Origin: Streptomyces sp. SAT1
Lineage (GTDB): Bacteria > Actinomycetota > Actinomycetes > Streptomycetales > Streptomycetaceae
Length of the DNA: 64,000 nt
Direction: 5' to 3'
NCBI RefSeq assembly: GCF_001654495.1
Contig: NZ_CP015849.1
Location: 744,001 to 808,000, forward strand
Shown: piece after piece, positions 1 through 7,988 of the stretch
Layout: every line of letters begins with the position of its first letter
Position numbering within the stretch: position 1 is the first letter of the stretch
Translations under genes and position numbers: made by a program
Notes under the pieces: generated by a model
What the model saw: the letters and a program-made list of their open reading frames with translations, nothing else
Databases searched by the model: none
Told to the model about the DNA's origin: nothing

Positions 1-442
1 GCAGTTCGGCTGGAACACCGACTTCGAGGCCCTGGTCGCCGGGATCGTCGCCGCGTACGCGGCGGGGCACGACCCGGACCGGGAGGCGGGCTGGATCGCC
101 GAGGCCGGCGGGGAGCGCGTGGGCTGCGTCTTCCTGGTCGCCGGTGACACACCGGAGGTGGCGCGGCTGCGCATCCTGCTCGTCACCGAGGCGGCCCGGG
201 GGCTGGGCGCGGGCGGCCGCCTGGTCGGGACCTGTCTGGAGTTCGCCCGCGAGGCCGGCTACCGGCGGGTCACGCTGTGGACCAACGACGTGCTGGAGTC
301 CGCGCGCCGGATCTACCAGGGGTACGGTTTCACGCTCGCCGACGAGGAGCCCCATCACAGCTTCGGCCGGGACCTCGTCGGGCAGAACTGGACGCTCGAC
401 CTGGCCCCGGACCCGCGCACGGCCCCTCCGGGCACACGGTAG
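1..442 (+). CDS. GNAT-family N-acetyltransferase, 3' end (partial)
   Basis: The reading frame is open from base 2 to the TAG at 440-442, so the start lies before the window. The visible part has the GNAT core: a strand with ERVGCVFLV, then an acetyl-CoA pyrophosphate-loop-like segment (EAARGLGAGGRLV), then the conserved YRRVTLWTND and ARRIYQGYGF segments that end most GNAT folds. These features support acetyl transfer from acetyl-CoA to an unknown amine. In Streptomyces this kind of sequence is often the C-terminal half of a MarR-GNAT fusion, and the opening QFGW...FEALVA is compatible with such a linker; this is inference, since the N-terminus is not visible. The gene runs into the fluoride riboswitch with no obvious terminator. 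Confidence 0.8.
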   Translation, partial: QFGWNTDFEALVAGIVAAYAAGHDPDREAGWIAEAGGERVGCVFLVAGDTPEVARLRILLVTEAARGLGAGGRLVGTCLEFAREAGYRRVTLWTNDVLESARRIYQGYGFTLADEEPHHSFGRDLVGQNWTLDLAPDPRTAPPGTR

Positions 443-476
443 GCTGGCCGTGCGGCGCACCCCGAGTGCGTCGCGC

Positions 477-531
477 GGCGGTGGGGCCCGCCGCACCCAA
501 CCGCGGCGACGGCGCCGCCAACGGTCCCTGC
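477..531 (+). promoter_or_regulatory. Fluoride (crcB-motif) riboswitch aptamer
   Basis: The RNA folds exactly like the known fluoride aptamer. The pseudoknot GGCG (477-480) pairs with CGCC (489-492). P1 is GGGGCC (483-488) with GGUCCC (523-528). P2 is GCGGCG (503-508) with CGCCGC (513-518), closed by an ACGG loop. The unpaired CAACC at 498-502 matches the conserved segment before P2. Aligned to the Thermotoga petrophila aptamer, the A40-U48 linchpin is kept as A521-U529, and the reversed-Hoogsteen A6-U38 pair becomes G481 and C519. It sits 60 bases before a crcB gene. A further inverted repeat GCCCGG/CCGGGC (547-552/560-565) between aptamer and ribosome site may belong to the expression platform. 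Confidence 0.85.
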
Positions 532-590
532 TTGCGACTTCAGTGTGCCCGGGGACGTGCCGGGCGCTGTGCGAGTAGGAGAACCCGCGT

Positions 591-1076
591 ATGGAAGAGG
601 CCCGACCTCAGGTGCTCGGCGAACCCATCGACCCCGATGTCGAACTGCACGGGCCCACCCCGCGGCGCGAGCCGTTCGCCGGGCAGGGGCCCTTCGTGGC
701 GGTGGTCGCGGCGGGCGGCGCGATCGGCGCGACGGCCCGTTACGGCGCCGGGCTCCTGTGGCCCACGGCCGACGGCGCGTTTCCCCTGACGACGTTCCTG
801 GTCAATGTGATCGGCTGCGGTGTCATCGGCGTCTTCATGGTGCTGATCACCGATGTGTGGTCCGCGCACCGGCTCGTCCGGCCGTTCTTCGGCACCGGTG
901 TGCTGGGCGGCTTCACCACCTTCTCCACCTACGCGGTCGACATCCAGCGCCTCGTCGACCAGGGCCGCGCCGCCACGGGTCTCGTCTACCTGGCCGTGAC
1001 CATGCTGGCGGCGCTGGCGTCGGTGTGGACCACGGCGAACCTGACCCGCCGGGTGATCGAGTGGAGGACGCGATGA
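591..1076 (+). CDS. crcB: CrcB/FluC fluoride channel subunit 1
   Basis: A 161-residue membrane protein of the Fluc/CrcB fluoride exporter family, which lets F- leave the cell. It has a hydrophilic N-terminal extension of about 30 residues, then four predicted membrane segments. Family motifs are clear: [11 protein letters not shown] near residue 45, TFLVNVIGC in the second segment, and [12 protein letters not shown] in the third, which holds the Phe and Ser/Thr residues lining the ion path. AGGAG at 577-581 supports the ATG start. The gene lies directly below a fluoride riboswitch and is followed by a second crcB, as expected for the heterodimeric type of channel. Its stop overlaps an ATG (ATGA) of an 18-codon frame. 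Confidence 0.93.
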   Translation: MEEARPQVLGEPIDPDVELHGPTPRREPFAGQGPFVAVVAAGGAIGATARYGAGLLWPTADGAFPLTTFLVNVIGCGVIGVFMVLITDVWSAHRLVRPFFGTGVLGGFTTFSTYAVDIQRLVDQGRAATGLVYLAVTMLAALASVWTTANLTRRVIEWRTR

Positions 1077-1129
1077 ACGTCCGGGACGTCACTGCGGCCG
1101 CCGTCCGCTCCGAGGGGGAGAACGCGTGA
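1073..1129 (+). CDS. Possible 18-codon coupling ORF between the crcB genes
   Basis: An ATG overlaps the crcB1 stop as ATGA (1073-1076). Its frame runs 18 codons ([18 protein letters not shown]) and ends in a TGA that overlaps the GTG of the second crcB as GTGA (1126-1129). This would let terminating ribosomes step from crcB1 through a mini-ORF into crcB2. The peptide has no recognisable domain, so it may be only a chance frame or a translational coupler. The gene pair could equally be translated independently, since crcB2 has its own purine-rich site at 1112-1119. Confidence 0.25.
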   Translation: MNVRDVTAAAVRSEGENA

Positions 1130-1500
1130 ACTGGCTTCTCGTGGTGCTCGGCGCCGTGGTCGGCGCCCCGATGCGCTATCTGACCGACCGCGCGGTGCAG
1201 TCCCGGCACGACACCGTGTTCCCCTGGGGCACCTTCACCGTCAACATGGTCGGCTGCCTCACCCTCGGCCTGATCACCGGCGCGGTCCTCGCGGGCGGTG
1301 CCTCCTCCCAGGTCCAGCTCCTGCTGGGCACCGGGCTGTGCGGGGCGCTCACCACCTATTCGACCCTGTCGTACGAGACCCTGCGGCTGGCGGAGGAGGG
1401 CGCGCGCTTCTTCGCCGCGGCCAACGCGGTCGCGAGCATCGTCGGCGGTCTCGGCGCGGCCTTCACCGGGGCGGCGCTCGCCCAGGCGATCTGGGCCTGA
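1126..1500 (+). CDS. crcB: CrcB/FluC fluoride channel subunit 2
   Basis: A 124-residue four-helix Fluc/CrcB protein, the usual length for the family and shorter than its upstream partner because it lacks the N-terminal extension. Motifs include GAPMRYLTDRAVQ, WGTFTVNMVGC and GLCGALTTYSTLSYE, the last being the Thr/Ser-rich helix break of the pore. Start is GTG 1126, with GAGGGGGAG 1111-1119 as ribosome site. Two different crcB genes in tandem suggest an obligate heterodimer as in several Gram-positive bacteria. Both should be co-transcribed under the upstream riboswitch; a strong hairpin follows the stop. Confidence 0.93.
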   Translation: MNWLLVVLGAVVGAPMRYLTDRAVQSRHDTVFPWGTFTVNMVGCLTLGLITGAVLAGGASSQVQLLLGTGLCGALTTYSTLSYETLRLAEEGARFFAAANAVASIVGGLGAAFTGAALAQAIWA

Positions 1501-1535
1501 CCTCGTCAGCTTGTGCCGCCTTCGGCTGTTCCTGA

Positions 1536-1566
1536 GGGGCCCTGCTACTTGTTGCTGAGGGGCCCC
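1536..1566. terminator. Bidirectional terminator hairpin
   Basis: GGGGCCC (1536-1542) pairs with GGGCCCC (1560-1566) across a 17-base loop, between the convergent crcB2 and GH65 genes. The arms also form part of a direct repeat CTGAGGGGCCC (1532-1542 and 1555-1565). No T-run follows, which is usual for Streptomyces terminators. Confidence 0.6.
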
Positions 1567-1591
1567 GGCGGTCCGGCCGCGCGGGCCCGTC

Positions 1592-4015
1592 TCAGTGGTC
1601 GTCGTCGGTCAGGAGGATGCGGCAGGTCTCGCCCGGTTCGATGCCGAGGGCGCGGCCGGGCAGGCGTACGTCGATCGGGGCGCAGACGGAGCGGGGCACG
1701 GCGATCTCCATGCGGCCGTGCTCCATCCGCAGCCGTACGCCCCAGTGGCCCCGGTAGCGCAGGGTGACGCCGTAGGAGGACAGCTCGGGCAGCGGGACCG
1801 GATCGAGCCACAGCGCGTCCTCGCGGGTCTCCAGGCCGGTCAGTCCGCGCTGCACGAGGTCCAGGGTGCCCGCCATGGCGCCCAGGTGGATACCCTCGCC
1901 GGTGGTGCCGCCCTGCACATCGGCGATGTCGCCGCGCAGCGCCTCGCGGACGAACCCCCAGGCGTCGGCGCGGCGGGCGCGGGCCAGGATCCAGCCGTGC
2001 ACCAGACCGCTGAGGGTGGATCCGTGGCTGGTGCGGGCGAGGTAGTGGTCGACGGTGCGGGTCCACAGGTCCTCGTCGAGCCGGTGCCCCAGCCGACCGA
2101 ACAGGGACCGCAGTTCGGCGGGGGCGAAGAGGTAGCCGAGCATCAGCGCGTCGGCCTGCTTGGACGCCTTGTAGCGGTTGACGGTGTCGCCCTCGGCCTC
2201 CAGGATCCGGTCCAGGCGGCGGATGTCGCCGTAGCGGCGGCGGTAGCCGGCCCAGTCGAGTTCGGCGAGGTCCGCGTACCCCTCGAACTGGCTGACGACG
2301 CCGTCGTGGAAGGGCACGTGCAGGGTGCGGGACACCTCCTCCCACCGCTCGGGCTCGCCGTCCTCCACCCGTAGACGCGCGAGGAGTTCGCGGCGGCGCG
2401 GTTCGGGCAGGGTGCGCAGGGTGTCCAGGGCGCGGGCGAGGACCCAGGCGGCGGTGACATTGGTGTAGGCGTTGTCGTCGAGGCCCGGCCGGTCCGCGTC
2501 CGGGTAGGCGTCGTGGTACTCGTCGGGGCCCATCACGCCGAGGATGCGGTGCCGTCCCAGCCGGGCGTCCCAGGTGGCCGAGTCCGCCCAGAACCGGGCG
2601 ACCTGGAGCAGCATCTCGGCGCCCTCGGTGTGCAGGAAGTCGGTGTCCCCGGTGGCCTGGACGTACTGCCACACGTTGTAGGCGACGGCGGAGCCGACAT
2701 GCCGCTGGAGGTGCGAGTGGTCGGGCAGCCAGCGCCCCGAACGCGGGTTGAGGTGCAGGCGCTGGGTCTCCTCCCGGCCGTCGCTGCCGCTCTGCCACGG
2801 GTACATCGCCCCGCGGCGGCCCACCGCGCGCGCCGCCGCGCAGGCCGGTCCGAGCCGCCGGTGGCGGTAGCGCAGCAGACCCCGGGAGACCTCGGGGAAG
2901 CGCAGGTTCAGGAAGGGCAGCACGAACAGTTCGTCCCAGAAGACATGGCCGCGGTAGGCCTCGCCGTGCAGCCCCCGGGCGGGCACACCGACGTCCAGGT
3001 CGGCGGTGTGCGGGGAGAGGGTCTGCAGAACGTGGAAGAGGTGCAGGCGCAGGATGCGTCCGGCCTCTGCGGGCACGTCGATGTCGGCGCGCCGCCACAA
3101 CTGCTCCCAGACCTCACGGTGTTCCTCCAGCAGCGCGGCGAAGCCGGGCGCCGCGCGCACCCGGTCGACGGCGGCGTGCACCGGGTCGCCGATGGCCGGG
3201 TCACGGGAGGTGTGCAGCGCGGCGGTCTTGTCGACGGTGACGGTCCGGCCGGGCGCCAGCCGCAGCCGCAGTTCCTGCACCGCGCGCAGGTGCTCGTGCC
3301 GGCCGGGCACCGGAGCGGCGGGCCCGTCGCAGGCCAGCCGGGTCGCCAGGCCGATACGGATGTCGGAGGTACGGGTGCGGCAGCGCAGCCAGACGGTGTC
3401 AGGCGCCGCCGTGCCGGTGTGCACATGGGTGAGGTGCCGCCCGGCCAGGTCCCGGTAGCGGGGTACGCCCGCGTTGGTGACGCCGCCGTCGATCGCCGCC
3501 TCGATCTCGACGTCCGCCGTGAACCCCTCGGCGGTGAACTCGGTGCGCAGCGCGGCGAGATGCGGGTCCCCCATGTGCACGATGCGCTGCTGGCGCACGG
3601 TCAGCGAGCGCCCGGGGCCGAGCCCGTACCGGGTACGGCGTTCGAGCAGTCCGGCGTCGAGACGGAGGACCTGCCGGTGGTCGAGGACCGTCGCGGTGTC
3701 CGGGGTCAGCCAGGAGCCGCCCGCGAGGCGGAAGCGCAGCGGCAGCCAGTTGGGGACGTTGACCATGTCCTCGTTCTCGATGTGCTCGATGTGCTCGATG
3801 TGCTCGTCGTGCTCGGCCTCGCGGCCCGCCACCCTGGAGACGAGCCGGTTGTAGCACCCGGCCACATAGGTGCCCGGGTAGTGCACGGCGTCCGCGGCGC
3901 ACTCCGGGAGCGCCCCGCGGGTGGCGAAGCAGCCGTTGCCGAGGGTGCACAGCGCCTCCCTCAGGCGCTCGTGCTCCGGTTCGTAGCCGTCGTAGGCCCA
4001 GCTCAGCGCCTGCAT
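1592..4015 (-). CDS. Glycoside hydrolase family 65 protein (trehalose/maltose/kojibiose-type)
   Basis: An 807-residue cytoplasmic enzyme with the GH65 layout: N-terminal beta-sandwich (about 1-270), linker, (alpha/alpha)6 barrel (about 320-690) and C-terminal beta-sheet. The catalytic acid is Glu499 in GPDEYHDAY. Other family signatures are HGEAYRGHVFWDELF, YRHRRLGPA, YPWQSGSDG, SHGSTLS near residue 650, and TGEGIHLGAMAGT. GH65 members are inverting hydrolases or phosphorylases of alpha-glucosides; SHGSTLS resembles the phosphate-loop region of phosphorylases, so phosphorolysis of trehalose, maltose or kojibiose is possible but unproven. No beta-phosphoglucomutase lies beside it, although one is often a partner. 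The start is the ATG at 4013-4015; the ribosome site is weak. It carries an in-frame His/Glu/Ile repeat. Confidence 0.88.
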   Translation of the reverse strand: MQALSWAYDGYEPEHERLREALCTLGNGCFATRGALPECAADAVHYPGTYVAGCYNRLVSRVAGREAEHDEHIEHIEHIENEDMVNVPNWLPLRFRLAGGSWLTPDTATVLDHRQVLRLDAGLLERRTRYGLGPGRSLTVRQQRIVHMGDPHLAALRTEFTAEGFTADVEIEAAIDGGVTNAGVPRYRDLAGRHLTHVHTGTAAPDTVWLRCRTRTSDIRIGLATRLACDGPAAPVPGRHEHLRAVQELRLRLAPGRTVTVDKTAALHTSRDPAIGDPVHAAVDRVRAAPGFAALLEEHREVWEQLWRRADIDVPAEAGRILRLHLFHVLQTLSPHTADLDVGVPARGLHGEAYRGHVFWDELFVLPFLNLRFPEVSRGLLRYRHRRLGPACAAARAVGRRGAMYPWQSGSDGREETQRLHLNPRSGRWLPDHSHLQRHVGSAVAYNVWQYVQATGDTDFLHTEGAEMLLQVARFWADSATWDARLGRHRILGVMGPDEYHDAYPDADRPGLDDNAYTNVTAAWVLARALDTLRTLPEPRRRELLARLRVEDGEPERWEEVSRTLHVPFHDGVVSQFEGYADLAELDWAGYRRRYGDIRRLDRILEAEGDTVNRYKASKQADALMLGYLFAPAELRSLFGRLGHRLDEDLWTRTVDHYLARTSHGSTLSGLVHGWILARARRADAWGFVREALRGDIADVQGGTTGEGIHLGAMAGTLDLVQRGLTGLETREDALWLDPVPLPELSSYGVTLRYRGHWGVRLRMEHGRMEIAVPRSVCAPIDVRLPGRALGIEPGETCRILLTDDDH
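3776..3811 (-). repeat. 9-bp tandem repeat inside the GH65 gene
   Basis: CTCGATGTG occurs three times head to tail (3776-3802), followed by the variant CTCGTCGTG. In the protein it reads as EHI repeats in the N-terminal domain near residues 69-80, an acidic/His-rich loop. The unit is three codons long, so copy-number change would alter loop length without a frameshift. Confidence 0.85.
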
Positions 4016-4311
4016 CTCAGCATCACAGCGCCTTCGTCACAGCGTTCTTGTCGTGGTCGATCACAGCGTCGTCGTCAGGGCCGCCGGTGGCCGGCGCGGC
4101 GCGGGTGCGTCGGCGCCCCCGCCTCCGCCACCGCCCGCCTCCGCCTCCGCTTCACGGCCATGGTCCCAGCCGGACGGCACGGCCGCGAGCGGGGAGCCGG
4201 GGCGCCGTGCGGGAGGCCGCCGCCACCGGGGCCGACGGGTGGCGCGGGCTCGGCCGGGGTACTCGTGCACGGTCTTCCGGCAGGCGGGAAATGCGAGGAA
4301 GGGGTGCGGTG

Positions 4312-4521
4312 ATGGCAAAGGAATTCACGGTCGGGGACCATGTCCGGTGGAATTCTGAGGCCGGATACGTGGAGGGTGTCATCGTGAAGAAGCACACCCA
4401 CGACGTCGAATTCAAGGGCCGTACACGCCGCTGCTCGAAGGACGATCCCCAGTACGAGATCAAGAGCGACAGGACCGAGCACACGGCGATGCACAAGGGA
4501 GGGGCGCTGACCAGGCTGTAG
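4312..4521 (+). CDS. DUF2945 (hypervirulence-associated, tudor-like) small protein
   Basis: A 69-residue basic protein with the DUF2945/HVA1 pattern: FTVGDHVRWNSEAGYVEGVI at the start, then a KKHTHDVEFKGRTRRCSKDDPQYEIKSD-like segment given here only by key residues, ending AMHKGGALTRL. The fold is a small SH3/tudor-like barrel. Function is unknown; relatives sit beside DUF488 genes, as here. The ATG at 4312 follows GAAGGGG at 4298-4304. The 296 bases before it, back to the divergent GH65 start, contain three TCACAGCG repeats (4022-4070) and a Pro-codon-rich low-complexity stretch, but no gene that I can support. Confidence 0.8.
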   Translation: MAKEFTVGDHVRWNSEAGYVEGVIVKKHTHDVEFKGRTRRCSKDDPQYEIKSDRTEHTAMHKGGALTRL

Positions 4522-4525
4522 GGCG

Positions 4526-4720
4526 ATGAACCGCGTCCTCACGATCGGGCACTCGACACGGGAGTTCGACGACCTGGTGAAGCGGTTGCGGCAATTCCCG
4601 CAGCCCTTCCGGGTCCCCCGGGGCGTGTGGGTGTTTCCTCAACAAGGGGAAGGGCCGCGCATCAAGGGGAAGGACCGCGCATCGACGAGACACGCTGAAC
4701 GAGCACGCGCGGGTCCGTGA
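4526..4720 (+). pseudogene. Truncated DUF488 gene
   Basis: The first 20 codons (NRVLTIGHSTREFDDLVKRL) match the start of DUF488 proteins, which normally run 120-180 residues and continue with a conserved DVR..P.S segment. Here the similarity stops near 4590 and the frame drifts into basic low-complexity sequence, ending at 4720. The break lies close to a 20-bp tandem duplication. The upstream partner DUF2945 is intact, five bases away, so the loss is probably recent. A short functional peptide is unlikely. Confidence 0.65.
4643..4682 (+). repeat. 20-bp tandem duplication
   Basis: CAAGGGGAAGGGCCGCGCAT at 4643-4662 is followed at once by a copy (4663-4682) with one G-to-A change. It lies within the decayed tail of the DUF488 gene. 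Confidence 0.85.
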
Positions 4721-4755
4721 CGGACAGCCGACCTGTCCCGCCCCCTCCGGCGGGG

Positions 4756-5388
4756 TCAGCGGGTGACGATGCCCGCGACGAGGTTGATCGCCGTGGCGAG
4801 AATGCTGGTGCCGAAGACGTACGACAGCAGGCAGTGGCGCAGCACCATGGCCCGGATCGCCGGACTCGACACTCCGGTGTCGGAGACCTGGTAGGTCATG
4901 CCGAGGTTGTAGCTGAAATAGAAGAAATCCCGGTACGCCGGTGGCTCCGGGGAATTGAAGTCGATCCCCCGGGTGGACTCGGGATAATAGAGGAACGCGT
5001 CACGGGTGGCGTACATGAGGTGCAGCGCGGCCCAGGCCATGAACACACCGCCGAGCGCCGTCGCGGCGTGCACGGGATCGGAATTGCCGAGCAGCAGCAC
5101 CGCGATACCCGCCAGACCGCACACGGCCGCCGCGACCACGACGAGTTCCTCGGCGACCGGACGCAGATCCTCGCGCCGTGCGTGCACATGGGTCTCCTCG
5201 GCGTCCATGGGCCACAGCACGATCCACCCGGTCACCACGAAGAGCGTCTCCGTCGCGGTGATTCCCGCCAGGACACCGAGCGGTGCGTCCGTCGGCATGG
5301 CGACCGCCGCCCCGATCAGCACTCCGGCGACCACCGCGCAGACGAGACGCGGGATCGCGGAGAAGAAGAGCGGAAACCGTCTGCTCAT
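4756..5388 (-). CDS. DUF1345 integral membrane protein
   Basis: A 210-residue protein with about five to six predicted membrane helices. It shows the DUF1345 signatures: [12 protein letters not shown] with FVVTGW early on, [12 protein letters not shown], the loop [20 protein letters not shown], and [10 protein letters not shown] followed by [16 protein letters not shown]. The family is common in Actinobacteria and Proteobacteria and has no known function. ATG start at 5386-5388. It is divergent from the S41 lipoprotein, with a 198-base shared upstream region. Confidence 0.88.
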   Translation of the reverse strand: MSRRFPLFFSAIPRLVCAVVAGVLIGAAVAMPTDAPLGVLAGITATETLFVVTGWIVLWPMDAEETHVHARREDLRPVAEELVVVAAAVCGLAGIAVLLLGNSDPVHAATALGGVFMAWAALHLMYATRDAFLYYPESTRGIDFNSPEPPAYRDFFYFSYNLGMTYQVSDTGVSSPAIRAMVLRHCLLSYVFGTSILATAINLVAGIVTR

Positions 5389-5586
5389 ACGCCATGACGG
5401 TAGCGGTTTCCCCTTGGTGCGGCTTCCGGAGTCTCACCGCCTTCCGGCCGGTGCTTCCGCCGCCGGACGCCGGTTTTCCACAGGCCGGAACGGCGGACGA
5501 TCACCGGCGTTAGGGTGCCTTCCAGGGACGGGACCTGTGCGTCCGGGCATCGGGTCATGTGGTCGTCGGGGCATCTGGGGGACGGA

Positions 5587-6624
5587 ATGAGGCGAGGACG
5601 TTCACCGCGCGTACCGGTGTGCGCCGGGCTGCTCGTGGTCGTCATGGCGGCGACGGCGTGCACCGGCGGCGGTGCGCGGGACTCGGCCGACGGTGACATG
5701 GCGCCCGCGGCGCGGACCTACCTGTCGAAGGCGCTGGACATCATGGAGGAGCACTCGCTGCGCCGTCGCCAGGTCGACTGGACCGCCCTGCGCCGCAGCA
5801 CGTTCGCGCAGGCACACGGCGCGCGCGGACCGGCGGACACCTACGAGGCGATCGAGGTGGCGTTGAGCCGTCTGGGCGACCGGCACAGCCAGTTCTGGGA
5901 TCCGGCGCAGGCCAAGGCCCAGCTGGACCCCTCCGCGACGCCCGCCGAGCCACCCCGGAACCGTTCGCTCGGGCACGGCGTCGGCTACCTCGCCCTGCCC
6001 GGCGTGGACGGCGCCCAGAAGACGTACGACACATATGTGCGACAGGGCCGCGACGCCGTGGCGAGGACGGACCGGGCGGGAGCCTGCGGCTGGGTGGTGG
6101 ATCTGAGAGGGTCGACCGGCGGCGGGATGTGGCCGGTCCTCGCGGTCGCCGGGCCGGTCCTGGGCGACGGCACGGTGGGCGCCTTCGTGGACGCCGACGG
6201 GAAGAAGTCCGTGTGGTCGGTCAAGGACGGCACCCCCTACCAGGACGGCACATCGGCCGGCTGGGGCGCCGCGAAGCCCCTCGCCCAGGCCACGCCGCCG
6301 GTCGCGGTACTGACCGGAGGGGCGACGCGCAGCGCGGGCGAGGCGGTCGTGATCGCCTTCCACGGGCGCCCGCACACCCGCTTCTTCGGCGAACCGACCC
6401 AGGGCCTCCCGACGGGGAACGCGTCGTACCCCCTCCCCGACGGCGCGCTGCTCCTCCTCACCGGCGCCCGGGAGGCGGACCGGACCGGCCGCGTCTACGA
6501 CGGGCCGATCCCGCCGGACGAGGAGGTCGTCAAGGACCCCCGCCCGGCGGCCCGCGACCGTGACGACCCCCTGGACGCGGCCCGCGCCTGGCTGCTCGCC
6601 CAGGAGGGCTGCCGCAGGTCATGA
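5587..6624 (+). CDS. S41-family peptidase-like lipoprotein
   Basis: A 345-residue secreted lipoprotein. The N-terminus is a short basic stretch, a hydrophobic core and a lipobox ending AATAC, so Cys is lipidated after export. The rest resembles the tail-specific protease/S41 core: GVGYLALPG, the WVVDLRGSTGGGMW strand, and the nucleophile region TGGATRSAGEAV, where the Ser before Ala-Gly-Glu is the expected catalytic Ser. A closing GPIPPDEEV segment also fits S41. There is no obvious PDZ domain. ATG 5587 follows GGGGGA at 5577-5582; the frame is open further upstream, but only this start gives a signal peptide. Confidence 0.82.
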   Translation: MRRGRSPRVPVCAGLLVVVMAATACTGGGARDSADGDMAPAARTYLSKALDIMEEHSLRRRQVDWTALRRSTFAQAHGARGPADTYEAIEVALSRLGDRHSQFWDPAQAKAQLDPSATPAEPPRNRSLGHGVGYLALPGVDGAQKTYDTYVRQGRDAVARTDRAGACGWVVDLRGSTGGGMWPVLAVAGPVLGDGTVGAFVDADGKKSVWSVKDGTPYQDGTSAGWGAAKPLAQATPPVAVLTGGATRSAGEAVVIAFHGRPHTRFFGEPTQGLPTGNASYPLPDGALLLLTGAREADRTGRVYDGPIPPDEEVVKDPRPAARDRDDPLDAARAWLLAQEGCRRS

Positions 6625-6753
6625 TCCGGCCGACGGAGCACGGTGACCGGGTCCGGCACTCCCGGAGGGACGGCGGCACAGCGCTCGCGGGCGCGCGGCC
6701 CCGAGTTGCTCGGACGACTGCCGAGGTGATGCGCGCACGCTGGTGAGACCCCG

Positions 6754-7986
6754 TCAGGCACTCGTCGTCACGGGGCCGTTAGGTGGAGTTCCAGTCGCCG
6801 GCTGAGCGGTACGGGTGGCCAGGTAGCACGCCGCGACCGATGTGAGCACCGCCATCAGGACGAGCATGACGCGGTAGTCAACGAGCGCGATGAGTGCGGC
6901 TCCGACGGCGATCGCCGCGGTCTGCGGCACACCGATCAGCACACCCAGCGCCGCGTCGGCCCGCCCCGTCAGGCGGGCGGGCGTGCGCCGTTGGAGGAGG
7001 GTGGTGCCGCCCGCGATGATCCAGGGCAGACCCGTCCCCATGAGCACGGTGCCGGGCACGACCGCAGGCAGAGCCGGGACGGCGGTCAGGAGGAACCCCG
7101 CAGCAGAGAGGACCAGACCGAAGACCACCGTCCGGGCTTCCCCCGCACGCCGCATGAGCACCGCGGCACCTGCCCCGGCCACCACGGCGCCTGCGGCCTG
7201 CGACGCCCCCAGCACCCCGACGAAGGCTGGCGGGCGGTGCAGTCCGGAGTCGACCACCGCGAAGAGCACCGACTGCGAGAACCCGAAGGCGATGACCGCG
7301 ATCATCGTGGCGACGGTGAACTGGCGCAGAGCAGGAGTCCCCGCAATGTGCCGGAAACCGGCGGTGAGACGGGCCCCGGCTGCCTGCCGTTCCTCCTCCG
7401 GCCCAGGGTGTCGCGGCCCGTTCTCCCGTAGGCGGATCAGAGCGACCAGCAGGGCCGCGAGGGCGAAGGTCGCGGCGTCGCCCACCACCAGCGGCGCCAG
7501 ATCGAAGGTGGACAGCACACCCGCGCCCAGGAGCGGCGCGACCAGTCGCACTCCCTGGAGCAGCGTCTGGAGAAGGCCATTGGCATCGCCCAGGTGCTCG
7601 GGCGGTATCAACGTCTGAGTGAGCGCGGTCATGGCCGAGCCGGAGGTGCCGTTGGCCAGTCCGTACAAGACCATGACGGCGTAGCAGATCCAGATGCCGT
7701 GGCGATCGTGCACCAGCAGCAACGGCAGCACCAGCACCATCGAGAACAGGTTCAGAGCGATCAGCAGCGGCGCGCGGCGCAACCGGTCCACCACAGCACC
7801 GCACAGAGGTGCGCCCAGGGTGCCTAGAACGAAGGCGAAGAAGGTCAGACCGGCGGCCGAGTCACTGCCGGTGAGCTCCTTGACGCGGACGCCGAGAGCG
7901 ATCCACAAGGCGTTGCTCCCCGCCATGTCGATCAGCCGGGCCAGCACGAGCAGCAGGATGTCACGGCGGACGAGCAGGGCTCGCAC
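6754..7986 (-). CDS. MFS efflux transporter (DHA3-like)
   Basis: A 410-residue, 12-helix major facilitator. Helix 1 begins RRDILLLVLARLIDMAGSNALW; the loop between helices 2 and 3 has the MFS motif-A remnant GAVVDRLRRAPLL, and a second copy-like loop follows helix 8. This layout fits the macrolide/drug exporter-like DHA3 group. The GTG start at 7984-7986 lies two bases after the TGA of the ArsR-type gene, so the two are translationally coupled and almost certainly one operon in which the regulator controls its own exporter. Substrate is unknown. Confidence 0.85.
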   Translation of the reverse strand: MRALLVRRDILLLVLARLIDMAGSNALWIALGVRVKELTGSDSAAGLTFFAFVLGTLGAPLCGAVVDRLRRAPLLIALNLFSMVLVLPLLLVHDRHGIWICYAVMVLYGLANGTSGSAMTALTQTLIPPEHLGDANGLLQTLLQGVRLVAPLLGAGVLSTFDLAPLVVGDAATFALAALLVALIRLRENGPRHPGPEEERQAAGARLTAGFRHIAGTPALRQFTVATMIAVIAFGFSQSVLFAVVDSGLHRPPAFVGVLGASQAAGAVVAGAGAAVLMRRAGEARTVVFGLVLSAAGFLLTAVPALPAVVPGTVLMGTGLPWIIAGGTTLLQRRTPARLTGRADAALGVLIGVPQTAAIAVGAALIALVDYRVMLVLMAVLTSVAACYLATRTAQPATGTPPNGPVTTSA

Positions 7987-7988
7987 GA

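Noticed and set aside
1545..3098. A 517-codon minus-strand frame overlapping GH65 in another phase
   Set aside because: It is Arg/Pro-rich and out of frame with the clear GH65 catalytic sequence.
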